A stretch of DNA of 41,200 nt from Desulfosarcina cetonica JCM 12296 (GTDB lineage: Bacteria; Desulfobacterota; Desulfobacteria; Desulfobacterales; Desulfosarcinaceae). How positions within the stretch are numbered: the first letter of the stretch is position 1; each line of letters opens with the position of its first letter. Below, one piece after another: positions 9,767-19,753 of the stretch. The notes beneath the pieces are model-generated. The model saw only the letters and a list, made by a program, of their open reading frames with translations, had not been told where the DNA came from and did not search any database. Location: NCBI RefSeq assembly GCF_001311845.1, contig NZ_BBCC01000037.1, positions 1 to 41,200 on the forward strand, given 5' to 3'. The translations under genes and the position numbers were made by a program.

Positions 9767-11883
9767 TTGAATAAGCGTTTACCGCCACTTTTTCTCGCCA
9801 TTCCCTGCTTTCTGCCGCTCTTGTGGCGACTGCTGCAAAAAGGCGCCTCCGAGCCGGCCGGCCTGGTTTCCGATGCTGCCTTCGGGCTGCTCGTCTTTTG
9901 CCTGGCCCTTTACCTGCCCCGGCTGATGCGCATCGCCCTGGTCGGCTTCTGGGCGCTGTTCCAGGCCGGTTCCCAGGAACTGCTGGCCTCCATGCAGCGC
10001 CTGCCCTCCTGGCAGGATCTGCACTATCTGGCCGACCCCAGCTTCATAAAGAACAGCACCCAGGGACTGCATTTGGCGTCGCCTGTGTTGAGCGGGGTAT
10101 TACTGGTTTCGGCGCTACTTTCCGGTTTCTTTACCATCCGGCCGCCGGCAAAGCGTTTTTTTTTCATCGGCCTGACCTTGGCTGGCGTGCTCCTGGCCAT
10201 TCAGGCACCGCTCGACCGGCATTTGGGGGAGGCCAGCATCGCCGCCCGTTACAACCCCCTGCATTGGTTCGTGGCCGACGCCATCGCCACCCCTTCCAAA
10301 CAGGCCGACCCGGATTTGCCGATGACGGTCTTGCCAGCCAGCCTGAGAACCCTCGATCTTTCCGGCCGGTCCTTGTTGTCGGGCAAGGGGCGGGCAAAAA
10401 ACGTGCTGATCATCACGCTGGAGGGCATACCCGGTCTCTACTATCCCCAGATCCGCCAGGCCATGGGCGTGCCCGCCGGTCCTTTTGAAATGCAGGAGTT
10501 GGCGCAAAATACACCGGATGCGACCCTGGTGCCCGATTTCGTCACCCACAGCCACCAGACCATCCGGGGGCTGTACGCCATGCTGTGCGGCGACTTCAGC
10601 AAATTTTCCTACGAGATGTCCAAGGCCTTCGAGGTGCAGACCAATGCGGCGCGGGCCGGCGCCTGCCTACCGGCCCAGATGGCCGAAAACGGTTGGGAGA
10701 CCCATTACCTGCAGGGGGCGGGACTGGCCTTCATGAACAAGGACAAGGTCATGCCCGCCATCGGTTTCCAGCATGTGCACGGCAGCGAATGGTTCACCGA
10801 ACCCGATCCCTATCCGTTCATGTGGGGCAAGACCGATCCGGTCTTTTTCCGGGGCGCGCGCCGCTATATTGCCGACCTGCAGGCCAAACACAGACCGTGG
10901 CTGTTGACCTTGCTCACGGTCGGCACCCATCAACCCTATGCGGCGCCGGACGCGATCGTGGCCCGCTACCCCAACCGCATGATCGCCACCAGTGCCATCC
11001 TCGACGATGCCGTGGGTGAATTTCTGCGCGGCATCCGCGAGGATGGCGTTCTGGAGGATACATTGGTGATCATCACCTCGGACGAGTCCCATGGCGATGC
11101 GATCGCCGATTGGATCAGCAGCTGGGGCTTGATGGTGATCCTCGCGCCGGAAGGAAAGGCTTTGCCGCGCATCAAAACCGGGAGTTACGGGATGCTCGAC
11201 ATCACCGCCTCGGTGCTCGACTACCTGGGCCTGCCGCCGCCGGCATCCATCATCGGCCGGAGTTTCTTCCGGGACTACACCACCCCCCGAGAGATGATCT
11301 CCTACACCACCAGCAAGCTGCGCTGGCACACGGCGGACAACCGGCGTTTTGAATGCACGGCCGGCGGGCCTTGCAACGTTGGCACGGCACCGAGCCTGAT
11401 CGGGATTCCGCCTGCCGATTTCGGACCGGATCGCAAGGACCACGCACCGCAGCTTTTCGCCATGGCCGCGACCCTGGATCACAAACTGACCAGTCGGGCA
11501 CGGATCCAGCGGCTCCATTTTGGCGATGGCAAGATCATCGATCTGCCGGAGACCCTCACCAACGAGTGGACCGACAACCTTGTCGGTGCCCAATACCTGG
11601 ATTTCCCGGATCATTCAAAAGTTCACGTGTCGATCCGGGTCAAGGCCCTTGACGCCCCGTCCGAGGGGATCCAGCTTAAACTGACCCTACGGCAGTTCGA
11701 GAAGTTGGTCCAAGGTGTCGACCCGCCGGCCTTTCCGCGCCTGCATGCCGGCGAGGAGAGCCGCATCGCCTTCGACATCGACAATCCCACGCGCGCCAAT
11801 CCTTCTCCTTTCACCTGACCGGGGCGGGCAAGGATGCCCGCATTCAGCTGGAGACCTTCGACGTCATCATCCATCGCGGTTGA
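9767..11883 (+). CDS. LTA synthase/phosphoglycerol transferase-like sulfatase-fold membrane protein, apparent frameshift near C-terminus
   Basis: About 705 residues. Several N-terminal helices (residues 1-140) are followed by an extracytoplasmic alkaline-phosphatase-superfamily domain. It starts with NVLIITLEGI (metal/nucleophile region), then TIRGLYAMLCG, LTVGTHQPY and IITSDESHGD (metal-binding Asp and His). This order matches LtaS/MdoB-like phosphoglycerol transferases, which modify glycans or lipids at the membrane. The tail is beta-rich. Read literally it stops at 11818, but one added base near 11800 continues the frame as FSFHLTGAGKDARIQLETF to TGA 11881-11883. The start is TTG 9767 with no strong Shine-Dalgarno, because a TAA lies in frame at 9755. 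Substrate unknown. Confidence 0.75.
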
Positions 11884-11904
11884 GCGGGCAGCGTCGGCCT
11901 GCCT

Positions 11905-13163
11905 TTATTGCGAAGTGAACAGATCCTTCACGGTGGCCGGGATGTCGCCCTTGGGCGCCAGGGTGCCGTCCGCATCCACGGCGTAGATGCCGAACCACTC
12001 CTCGGGGTCATCGGCCTCATGCCGGCGGCAATCCGTGGGGTCCTCGCCGCTTTTCCACCATTCGTCCTGAAATTCGAAAAAGGTCAGACCGCAGAATTTT
12101 TCATGGCCGCGCGCCGTGCGGATATCGTTCCAGATCGCGCGTAACATCGCGGGGACATCCGTCACCCGATGGCCGCCAAAGCCCGGCACCCAGGCCTTGG
12201 GTTCGATCGGCGACGTGGACAGCCCCACCTGGGTCACCAGAATGGGCTTGTCCATCTCGCGAGCGAGTTGCTCCAGGTAGCCCTGGTAGGTCGTGCCGCT
12301 CACCGATCCCGGCGGCGAGGTCATCACCCCGCGCGCGTAGGTGTAGACGTTGAGGCAGATCAGATCCCCCATGTCGGCACGAGCACGCTTTTTTGCTCCA
12401 CCTCGAGGTCCGGCCGATCGGCCAGCGGCCCGATGTGCGTCCAGCTGGTATGACAATAAAGATGGCGCCGGCCGTAGCGGGCCAGTTCATAGTCCATGGC
12501 CCCATCCACCAGCATGGCCATGGCGATTTCCGATGGCGTGCGCCGGGTCAGGGTCAGGTGTTTGCCATGGTAGTCGCGGACCAGCGGGTGGGCCGCATCG
12601 GTTTGGATTACCGAGGAGGCCTGCAGCTCGTCGCCGATGGAAAAAAGCACCAGCCGGTCGGGGCGGCCCGTGGTATAGGTGTGGTCGATGACCATGCGGA
12701 TATCGGCAAGCGTCTTGGCCTGATAGGCCGGATCGAGCAGGTCTCCCTGATAGGGCCAGATCCAGACATCCTGGCCGTAGGCCATCCCGGTTTCATCCAG
12801 GGCGGTGAAGAAGTTGGCCGGCATCCGTTGGGGAAAGACATGCAGATAATTGACCCCCATCGCCTGCATGATCGCCAGATCCCGCGCATAGCGGCCGTCG
12901 TTGCCCGGCGGATCGCCGTAAAGGGGCGTCTCGCCCGGATGATAGGGCGAATATCCCATCCCGCGAAAGAAGACCGCCTGCCCGGCCTGACGGAGATCGA
13001 CCAGAACGCCATCGCGGACCACGAATCGGGTTGGCGCCGGCGTGTGGGCGTCAATCCGCATGGTTTTCGTTTTACCTGTCACGGCGCCGAAAAAACAACT
13101 CGTCAAAAGCGCGCTGACCACCAGCAGGCCTGCCCATTGCACCCTTTTTTGGATGTTTCGCAT
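11905..13163 (-). CDS. Glycoside-hydrolase-like TIM-barrel lipoprotein, apparent frameshift mid-gene
   Basis: About 420 residues. ATG 13163 has GGAG 8 bp upstream. The signal peptide ends in a lipobox (LLTSC), so it is probably an outer-membrane or periplasmic lipoprotein. The barrel start is recognisable in FFRGMGYSPYHPGET and GVNYLHVFP. Candidate acids sit in LFSIGDELQ and FFEFQDEWWK, matching the two C-terminal strand-end Glu/Asp positions of GH2/GH5/glucanosyltransferase-like barrels. The frame breaks near 12378; one added base turns VPTWGI-stop into VP-D-MGDLICLNVYTY and carries the gene to 11905. It converges with the sulfatase-fold gene 21 bp away. The exact GH family is not assignable by eye. 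Confidence 0.7.
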
Positions 13164-13180
13164 GATTGCTGCTCCGTTGA

Positions 13181-15197
13181 TCAAGCTTCCGGCTTGAGCA
13201 CCTGTTCGACGGCCTGGGCGAGATCCTCGATGGGCACGATCGTCAGGTCGGCCTGGATATCCTCGGGAATTTCGGTCAGATCGACGAGGTTGCGGGCCGG
13301 CAGGACCACCGTGCGGACGCCGGCCCGGTGGGCGGCCAGCAGCTTTTCGCGGATACCGCCCACCGGCAGAATCCGTCCGGTCAGGGTCAGCTCGCCGGTC
13401 ATGGCCGCATCGCGTCGGCAGGCGCGATGGGTGATCATGGAGAGCAGGGCCACGGCGATGGTCACCCCGGCCGAAGTGCCGTCCTTGGGGATCGCCCCGG
13501 CCGGGATATGAATGTGGATGTCATGCCGGTCGAAAAATCCTCGGCAATGGCGAATTCCGTCAGGTGGCTGCGGACGTAGCTCATTGCGCCTGGGCCGACT
13601 CCTTCATCACCGTGCCCAGCGACCCGGTCAGGGTGAGGCGGCTGTTGCCGCGCATGTGGGTGGCCTCTACGAAGACGATTTCGCCGCCGGTGCGGGTCCA
13701 GGCCAGACCGGTCGCCACCCCGACGCGGTCCTTGGCCTGGGTGACTTCATGGGCATACCGGCGGGGGCCCAGAAACGCGGTGACGGCTTCGGTGTCGATG
13801 GTCAGCGGGTCGTGGCCGCTGCCCTTGTCGACCTGTTCCAGGGCGATCTTGCGGCACAGGCTGGCGATCTGCCGCTGGAGACCGCGCAGCCCGGCCTCAC
13901 GGGTGTAGTCGCGGATCAAATGCGTCACCGCCGCCGGCTCGAAACCGATCGCGCGGCCCTCGAGCCCGTTGGCCGCGATTTCCCTGGGGATGAGATGATT
14001 GAAGGTGATGCGGACCTTCTCCTGCTCGGTGTAGCCGGAGAGTTCGATGACCTCCAGACGGTCCAAGAGGGCCTCCGGAATGGTGTCGACGGTATTGGCC
14101 GTGGCGATGAACATCACCTTGGAGAGATCGAAGGGCAGATCCAGGTAGTAATCCATGAAATGGGTGTTCTGCTGCGGGTCCAACACCTCCAGGAGGGCCG
14201 CCGCCGGGTCGCCCTTGAACTCCTGGCTGATCTTGTCCAGCTCGTCCAGCATGAAGACCGGATTGATGGCTTCCACACGCCTCAGTTCCTGGATGATGCG
14301 GCCGGGCAGGGCGCCCACATAGCTGCGCCGGTGGCCGCGCAGCTGGGCCTCGTCCTTCATGCCGGCCAGGGAGATGCGCACGAAGCGGCGCTGCATGCTT
14401 TTGGCGATGGCCTGGCCCAGGGAGGTTTTGCCCGTGCCCGGGGGGCCCACGAAACAGAGCACCGGCCCATGGTGGTCCAGGCGGGTGCGTTTGTTCTGCA
14501 GGGCTTTGTCGACCGTGGTGCGGATCTCGTCGAGTTTAAGCGGCTTGGCCAGGAAATGGTAGGAGCCTTTTTGCATGGCTGACACGGCCGTGGCCACGGT
14601 CGCATAGCCGGTGATGATGATCACCTCGGTGTCGGGATTTTTCTGCTTGGCTTTTTCCAGCACCTGCATGCCGTCGGCCTGTTCCATCTTCAGATCGGTG
14701 ATCACCACATCGAAGTCCTGCTCGTCCAAGAGGCGAATCGCCTCCAGGCCGTCCGCGGCGGTCTCCACCGGGTAGCCTTCCTTGCTGAGTACGTGCATGA
14801 GGTTCATGCGCGTGACCTTTTCGTCATCCACCACCAGCATGCGGTGGCGGCTTTCGGATTGCAGGATCCTGACCGCCAGATATTCCAGCACCCGCGTTTT
14901 GATCTCGCCGAGGCCTTCGTGGTGGTCGTCCAGAACCTGTTTGGCCGCCTTGAGATCGAGACGGTCCTTGGTCATACGGTTCCAGGGCAGGTGGGTCAGG
15001 TAATCGACGTAATTGATGCCGATGGTGTGCTCGGCGCTGCCGGAAGGCATCTTGGCGATGCGGTCGATCTCCTTCAGGGTGGTTTCGGCGGCCTCGGGGG
15101 GCATCCCGGCCTCGCGTACCGCCTGGCGATACTGGTCCATCTCGCTTTTCGGCGATTCCGGGGTCAACACGGGCGCTTCCTTCTTGAAAATCCGCAT
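13181..15197 (-). CDS. lon: Lon-type ATP-dependent protease with an inserted response-regulator receiver domain, two apparent frameshifts
   Basis: About 672 residues from ATG 15197 (AGGAG upstream). Residues 1-110 match only the helical linker of Lon (KSEMDQYRQAVREAGMPP, LPWNRMTKDRLDL, LEYLAVR); the usual substrate-binding N-domain is missing. Residues 119-235 are a complete receiver: Asp124/Asp125, phosphoacceptor Asp168 (VVITDLKM), Thr196 and Lys218 (AKPL). The AAA+ module resumes directly with GPVLCFVGPPGTGKTSLG (Walker A 251-258), Walker B FMLDELDK and GHRRSYVGALPGR. The proteolytic domain needs two one-base repairs (near 13586 and in the A run 13541-13545). These restore catalytic Ser (KDGTSAGV) and Lys (REKLLAAHRAG). 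Cytoplasmic protease whose ATPase may be switched by phosphorylation. Confidence 0.88.
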
Positions 15198-15478
15198 GGG
15201 GGGAACTCCTTGCCATAGGGTTGAACGGGCAGGTTGAAAAAATCGACCCTTCGTTTTCATCCGCATTTTCCAATACGCCAAAAACGCCCTGCAAGAAATG
15301 TTCACGTGGACGCCAGATCTTGGCATAAAAAACCGCTGGCCGATTTCCATTGGCGGCAGGCGATGGAAACGCCCGACGGTATGGGGCGCAGCACCGTTTC
15401 TGAATAATGCCCAGGCGGCGGATGCGGAGCGGCCAACCCCGGCGGCGGATGGTCAAACAGTGCTTGAAATTCGCTTTC

Positions 15479-15493
15479 GTTGCGATGTGCAAC
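15479..15493. promoter_or_regulatory. Distal upstream activator site, GTTGC-GATGT-GCAAC
   Basis: Perfect 5+5 inverted repeat with a 5-bp spacer. Its centre (15486) is 190 bp before the -12 position (15676) of the sigma-54-like promoter. TGTTGC-N-GCAACA-like palindromes of this size are typical binding sites of Fis-type HTH dimers of enhancer-binding proteins. The same motif recurs at 15567 and in the 23.8-23.9 kb gap. Confidence 0.72.
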
Positions 15494-15566
15494 GCCTTCC
15501 CGCTTTTTCTGTAACACAGTTTAATATGCTGAAAAAACAAATATTATTTTTATCCCAAAATATTAC

Positions 15567-15581
15567 GTTGCAAATAGCAAC
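15567..15581. promoter_or_regulatory. Proximal upstream activator site, GTTGC-AAATA-GCAAC
   Basis: Second perfect inverted repeat, centred at 15574. It lies 88 bp from the distal site and 102 bp before the -12 position. The half-sites are identical to those at 15479, while the spacers differ completely. This is the pattern expected of a protein-binding site and not of a duplicated stretch of DNA. Confidence 0.72.
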
Positions 15582-15661
15582 GGCTGCCTTTTTCTTTTCC
15601 CATGGCTTTAATTGATAACATTTCTTTTTAATCTTGGGGCGTTATATTTCATCCCGATGCA

Positions 15662-15677
15662 TGGCACGTGAATTGAT
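15662..15677 (+). promoter_or_regulatory. Sigma-54 (-24/-12) promoter of the USP-SLC13-kinase-like operon
   Basis: TGGCACG-TGAA-TTGAT compared with consensus TGGCAC-N5-TTGC(A/T). The -24 half is perfect and the spacing is exact; the -12 dinucleotide is GA instead of GC. Predicted transcription start is near 15688, about 44 nt before ATG 15732. Support comes mainly from the second copy of the same layout at 23717-23915. Confidence 0.62.
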
Positions 15678-15731
15678 AAAGCTACTATCACGAAACCGAT
15701 GCGGATCGCATCAGCACAATGGGATGATCCT

Positions 15732-16151
15732 ATGAAAACCATTCTTTTTGCCACCGATCACCTGCCCCCGGATCCAAAGGCGTTGGATTATGCCTTGCTC
15801 TTGTGTCGCCGGATCACGGCCCGCTTGGATGTGTTGCATATCCTGCCCCTCGGTGGCGGGATTTCCGCTCCGCAGAAGCGGCAAAAAGCCATGGCCACGG
15901 ACCGGTTCGCGCAGTTGCTGGGCGATCGGTCGCCAGCCCGGGTCAACTACCATTGCGAGGTCACCGGCGAAGCACCCGGAACCATTGTCGAACGCTACGT
16001 CAGAACGCATCGCAATATCGTCTTGACGGTCGTTGACCCGCGAGCACCCCAGGGTCGGGCCGGCAGAAAGGGAAAAACCATCCGCCCGGCGGGCAACTGG
16101 TCCATCCGCAAGCTGGCCATCCCGCTGGTGCTGGTGAAAAAGGCACCGTGA
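15732..16151 (+). CDS. Universal stress protein-like protein (UspA family), operon lead gene
   Basis: 139 residues starting MKTILFATDHLPPD, the usual first strand and Asp of the UspA fold. It ends in a strand ending IPLVLVKK after a basic stretch (GRAGRKGK). The usual G-2X-G-9X-G-(S/T) loop is replaced by a GRAGRKGK...NWSIRK segment, so ATP binding is possible but atypical. It is the first gene after the sigma-54-like promoter and is followed after 57 bp by a second USP-like gene. ATG 15732 is preferred to upstream in-frame codons because those would lie upstream of, or on, the predicted transcription start. Confidence 0.75.
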   Translation: MKTILFATDHLPPDPKALDYALLLCRRITARLDVLHILPLGGGISAPQKRQKAMATDRFAQLLGDRSPARVNYHCEVTGEAPGTIVERYVRTHRNIVLTVVDPRAPQGRAGRKGKTIRPAGNWSIRKLAIPLVLVKKAP

Positions 16152-16208
16152 AATCCAAACCAATAGATCCCAATCAATAAACCAGAATCAATCAGGAGGC
16201 GTTACGAC

Positions 16209-16748
16209 ATGCGAAATCCATTCAGAAGAAGAGCAAAAAAGAACACCCTGAAAGATCAACCGGCGGCGGAACAACAACTCACCGCAAAGGCCCTGGATGC
16301 GGCCGTACCCGCAAATGAGCTCGCCGGGGGGGTCGAAGGCCGCCTGGTGGTGATGGGAAACGAAAGCCAGTTCTCCGATGAAGTCGTCGACTATGCCATC
16401 GATATGGCCCGCCGCATGTCCTACGAAATCGTGGCCCTGAACAGCGCGCCGCTTTCCTGCGACTCCTTTGGCCTGTTTTCGACATCCCGCAGCAAACTCT
16501 GTGATGAGTTTCAGTCCATTTGCAGCGTCAACGGCCAGACCTTTCGCCAGGCTGCCGAGGCGGCCGGGATCCCCTTTGTGCAGGTCGTCAAGTTCGACGA
16601 GCCGGAACAGGCCCTGTCCAGCCTCCAGCACGAATTCAGCAATATCGAGTTTGTGATTGCCGATTCCCAGCCCCAGGCGGAAACCACCGACCGGATTGCC
16701 CAGACCAACTCCCTGCGCAATGAGGTGCTGGTCTATTCAATGATCTAA
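16209..16748 (+). CDS. Divergent universal stress protein-like protein
   Basis: 179 residues with an excellent GGAGG 9 bp before ATG 16209. A basic, disordered N-terminus (RNPFRRRAKKN, about 40 residues) precedes a USP-like domain: strand GRLVVMGNESQFSDEVVDYA, helix, strand, and later FVQVVKFDEPEQAL and IEFVIADSQPQ. The terminal strand NEVLVYSMI replaces the usual PVLVV ending. The canonical nucleotide-binding Gly loop is not evident. It is in line with its neighbour USP and the following transporter, so it is probably part of the same transcript. Function unknown; the assignment rests on fold pattern and context. Confidence 0.65.
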   Translation: MRNPFRRRAKKNTLKDQPAAEQQLTAKALDAAVPANELAGGVEGRLVVMGNESQFSDEVVDYAIDMARRMSYEIVALNSAPLSCDSFGLFSTSRSKLCDEFQSICSVNGQTFRQAAEAAGIPFVQVVKFDEPEQALSSLQHEFSNIEFVIADSQPQAETTDRIAQTNSLRNEVLVYSMI

Positions 16749-16811
16749 GACTGCATTGGGCGATGTCCGAGCCAGCCTGCGGATATCCCCAATCCCTGGA
16801 GAACGATCGCG

Positions 16812-16892
16812 ATGACTGGTCACTTCTATCTTTCCATCGGGTTGATCCTGGTTGCGTTCAGCCTGTGTTATTGGTTCCGTAATGAGAAGTAA
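16812..16892 (+). CDS. 26-residue single-span membrane peptide
   Basis: ATG 16812 is preceded by TGGAGA about 9 bp upstream and ends at TAA 16890-16892. The peptide begins MTGHFYLSIG, continues LILVAFSLCYW and ends FRNEK. It is one hydrophobic helix with a basic/acidic C-terminal end, the pattern of small regulatory membrane proteins that accompany transporters. It lies between the second USP gene and the SLC13-type transporter on the same strand. No family is recognised. The ribosome-binding site, hydrophobicity and position support translation; its size limits certainty. Confidence 0.55.
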   Translation: MTGHFYLSIGLILVAFSLCYWFRNEK

Positions 16893-16973
16893 GTCGCGGG
16901 CCTTTGAAAAACCCGCCGCCGGATCGATCCGCGGCACTTTGTTCGTATCGAAGAAGCGAGAGGAGTTTCCTGG

Positions 16974-18784
16974 ATGACCCCCGAGATGATTCTGACCATG
17001 CTGATGCTGTCGTTTGCCGTGGTGCTGTTTGTTTTCGAATGGGTACGGGTCGATGTGGTGGGCATCATCATGATGGTGATGTTGCCGCTCACCGGCCTGA
17101 TCTCGGCCAAGGAGGCCTTTGTGGGCCTGAGCAGTAACGCGGTTTGCTCGATTATCGCCGTGATCATCATCGGTGCCGGCCTGGACAAGACCGGCGTGAT
17201 GAATCAGGTCGCCGGACCGATCATCCGGATGGCCGGTAACAGCGAAAGCCGCGTGATCGCTCTGATTTCCGGCGCCGTGGGAATCATCTCCAGCATGATG
17301 CAGAACATCGGCGCGGCGGCCTTGTTCATGCCGGCCACCCAGCGCATTGCCAAACGCATGGAAATTCCCGTATCGCGGCTGCTCATGCCCATGGGGTTCT
17401 GCGCCATCATTGGGGGAACCCTCACCCTGGTGGGCGCCAGCCCGACAATCCTACTTAACGACCTGATGACCCTGGGGGGAGAAAAGCTGGCGCCCTTTGG
17501 CCTTTTTACCCAAACGCCGATCGGTATCTGTCTTCTCGCCACGGCCATCATCTATTTTATCGTCTTCGGCAAGTTTATTCTGCCGGCGGCCAAGGGCGAA
17601 ACCGACCGTGGGGTGACGGCGGCCCTCATGGAAGAGTACAAAGCCCTGGGAAACACCTTCGAACTGCTCTTGCCCCAGGATTTTGCCGGCCCCCAGACCC
17701 TGCAGGATCTGCATGTGCGCTCCAAATTTTTGCTCACCGTGGTGGCGATCAAACACGCCGGTGAAAAGCATATCAACATGACACCCAGAAGCCATAACGA
17801 GATCGATGCCGGTGACAGTGTTGCCGTGGTGGGCAAGGAGAAGAACGTCCGCAAGATGGCTGCCGAGCTGGGCTGGACCTTGAAGGACGGACTCGAGGCT
17901 TTTGCCGAAAGCCTGGCCCGGACCAGTGCCGGCATGGCCGAAACCGTGGTCTCGCCGCGTTCCGAGTTGATCGGCAAGACCATGAACCAGGTCAACTTCA
18001 AGGAACTGTACAATCTCAACCCCATCGCCCTGTTCAAGGGCAATCGCATCTACTACACCGGGCTGACCCAGATCGCCCTTTCCATGGGCGATACGCTCTT
18101 GTTGCAGGGCCCCTGGGAGCGTTTTCATCTGCTCAAGAACCAACCGCAACCGCGGGCCTTGACCTTCGCCACGCCCCTGGAAGGGGAGATCCTCAGGCCC
18201 CAGAAAGCCAAACTGGCCGTCTTCTGGCTGGCGTTGGCGCTCTTGCAGATCATCGCCTTCAAGATCCAGCTCTCCGTGGCGCTGATGTCCGGCGCCCTGG
18301 GCATGATCATCACCGGCGTCTTGAGTGTTGACGAAGCCTATCGCTCCGTGGATTGGATGACGGTCTTTCTTTTGGCCGGTTTGATTCCCCTGGGCATGGC
18401 CTTTGAGAAGACCGGCACGGCGGCCTTTATCGCCACCAAGATGCTGGGACTGCTGGGAAACCCGTCTCCCATCGTTCTCCTGGCGGCCGTGGGGGTGATG
18501 ACCTCATGCTTCACCCTGTTCATCTCCAATGTCGGCGCGACGGTACTGCTCGTGCCCTGTGCATGAACATGGCGGTGATGGCCGGGGCCGATCCGCGCAT
18601 GGCGGCGCTGGTGGTGGGATTGTCCGCTTCCAACACCTTCGTGCTGCCGACCCACCAGGTCAACGCCCTGATCATGCGTCCGGGCGGCTACCGCACCATC
18701 GATTACGCCAAGGCCGGTCTCGTCATGACCGCGCTCTTCCTGGTGGTGGAGTTGACCATTCTCTATTTCTTCTACGGCATCTGA
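16974..18784 (+). CDS. SLC13/DASS-type anion transporter with two central RCK_C domains, apparent frameshift near C-terminus
   Basis: About 603 residues from ATG 16974 (GAGGAG 8 bp upstream). Two membrane halves each carry a DASS-like motif, QNIGAAALFMPA and SNVGATVLLVP, and the first half has LTLVGASPTILLND. Between them (residues about 215-400) are two RCK_C/TrkA_C domains (FAGPQTLQDLHVRSKF and SELIGKTMNQVNFKEL), as in the SAC1-like sulfate/Na+ branch of the family. The frame stops early at 18566; one added C in the CCC at 18555-18557 gives VPLCMNMAVMAGADP and continues to 18784. Likely substrate is sulfate or a dicarboxylate. The kinase-like gene follows after 18 bp. Confidence 0.85.
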
Positions 18785-18802
18785 GCAAAGGAGTTCACCG
18801 CT

Positions 18803-19652
18803 ATGGCCATTATCACCATATCCCGGGGATGTTTCAGCCACGGCAAGCAACTGGCCGAGTGCGTCGCCGAGCGACTGGGCTACGAATGCATCAGCCAGGA
18901 AGTGCTGCTGGAGGCATCCAAAGCCTTTGACATCCCCGAAACCCGATTGTTCGACGCCCTCCACGATGCGCCCGGTTTTTTCGAACGCATCACCCATGTG
19001 CGCGAAGGGGTGATCGACCGGATTCAGGCGGCCTTGCTGGAGCATGTGGCCAGGGACAACGTGGTCTATCACGGTTTCGCCGGCCAGATGCTGCTCGAAG
19101 GCATTGCCCACGTGCTCAAGGTGCGCGTCATTGCCGACCCGGACGCGCATCAAGCTCGTGCAACGTCGCCAGCAGATTTCGCGGGAGGAAGCCGAGCGGC
19201 TGATCGGCCGCGAGGACCAGGAACGGGCCGAATGGTATCGCAGCATCTACCGCATCGACATGAACGATCCGCGACTCTACGACGTCTTGCTGCATATCGG
19301 GCGACTGACCATCGACGATGCCTGCGATACGCTTTGCCGCCTGACGGAAAGTCCGAGTTTCCAAACCACGCCGCAATCCCTGACCGCCCTTTCCGATCTG
19401 GCCGTCGAGAACCGTGTCAAGGTGGCCTTGGCCGGTGTCTGCAAGGCCGAGGTGCGTTGCAGGGAGGGGATCGTTCACCTCCGGGTGGAGGGCCAGAAGC
19501 TGATTCCTTCGGGCGCGGCCAGTCCCTCCCTGCAGCATCAGGTGCAGGACCAGATTCGTGACGATGTCTATCAGAAGATTGTCGGGATCGTGTCGGCCAT
19601 TCCCGGGGTGAAGGATATCGATTGCGCGATCAACACGCCTTATTTCGTTTGA
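18803..19652 (+). CDS. Cytidylate-kinase-like protein with C-terminal BON-like domain (paralog 2), apparent frameshift
   Basis: About 283 residues; AAGGAG 9 bp before ATG 18803. The N-terminus MAIITISRGCFSHGKQLAE keeps a G-x5-GK P-loop, followed by LGYECISQEVLLEASKAF and DNVVYHGFAGQMLLEG, closely parallel to the gene at 8457-9263. The frame breaks near 19145 in a CGCG stretch; two added bases give ADPDARIKLVQRRQQ and continue to 19652. The C-terminal part (NRVKVALAG, GIVHLRVEGQKL, IPGVKDIDCAI) is BON-like. It is the last gene of the USP operon and is convergent with EBP1 100 bp away. Biochemical role unknown. Confidence 0.75.
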
Positions 19653-19753
19653 TAATCCCCGCTGTCGGTGACGAATATGCGCGGCGATGGATCCGTTTTC
19701 CACCGTCGAGCGGCAAGGGATAACGGGGTCAGATCGCGCGTCTTTTCTTCAGT

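Larger units (their letters stand above)
15198..15731. other. 534-bp divergent regulatory region between lon-receiver and the USP operon
   Basis: No gene was found here. It is AT-rich in its right half and holds two perfect 15-bp palindromes and a sigma-54-like promoter, listed separately, all oriented to serve the rightward USP operon. A candidate promoter for lon on the minus strand was not recognised with confidence. Confidence 0.7.

Noticed and set aside
11887..11907. GGCAG...CTGCC hairpin followed by TTTATT between the sulfatase-fold and glycoside-hydrolase-like genes
   Set aside because: Only a 5-bp stem and a broken T run; it also overlaps the end of the minus-strand gene. Too weak to call a terminator.
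15290..15305. Possible sigma-54 element for lon on the minus strand (GTGAAC-ATTTC-TTGCA)
   Set aside because: The -12 half is good but the -24 half has lost the essential GG and most of TGGCAC, and the distances to the palindromes do not match the other promoters.
19653..19753. Search for a bidirectional terminator between the converging kinase-like paralog 2 and EBP1 genes
   Set aside because: No stem with adequate length and no T run could be found in the 100-bp gap.
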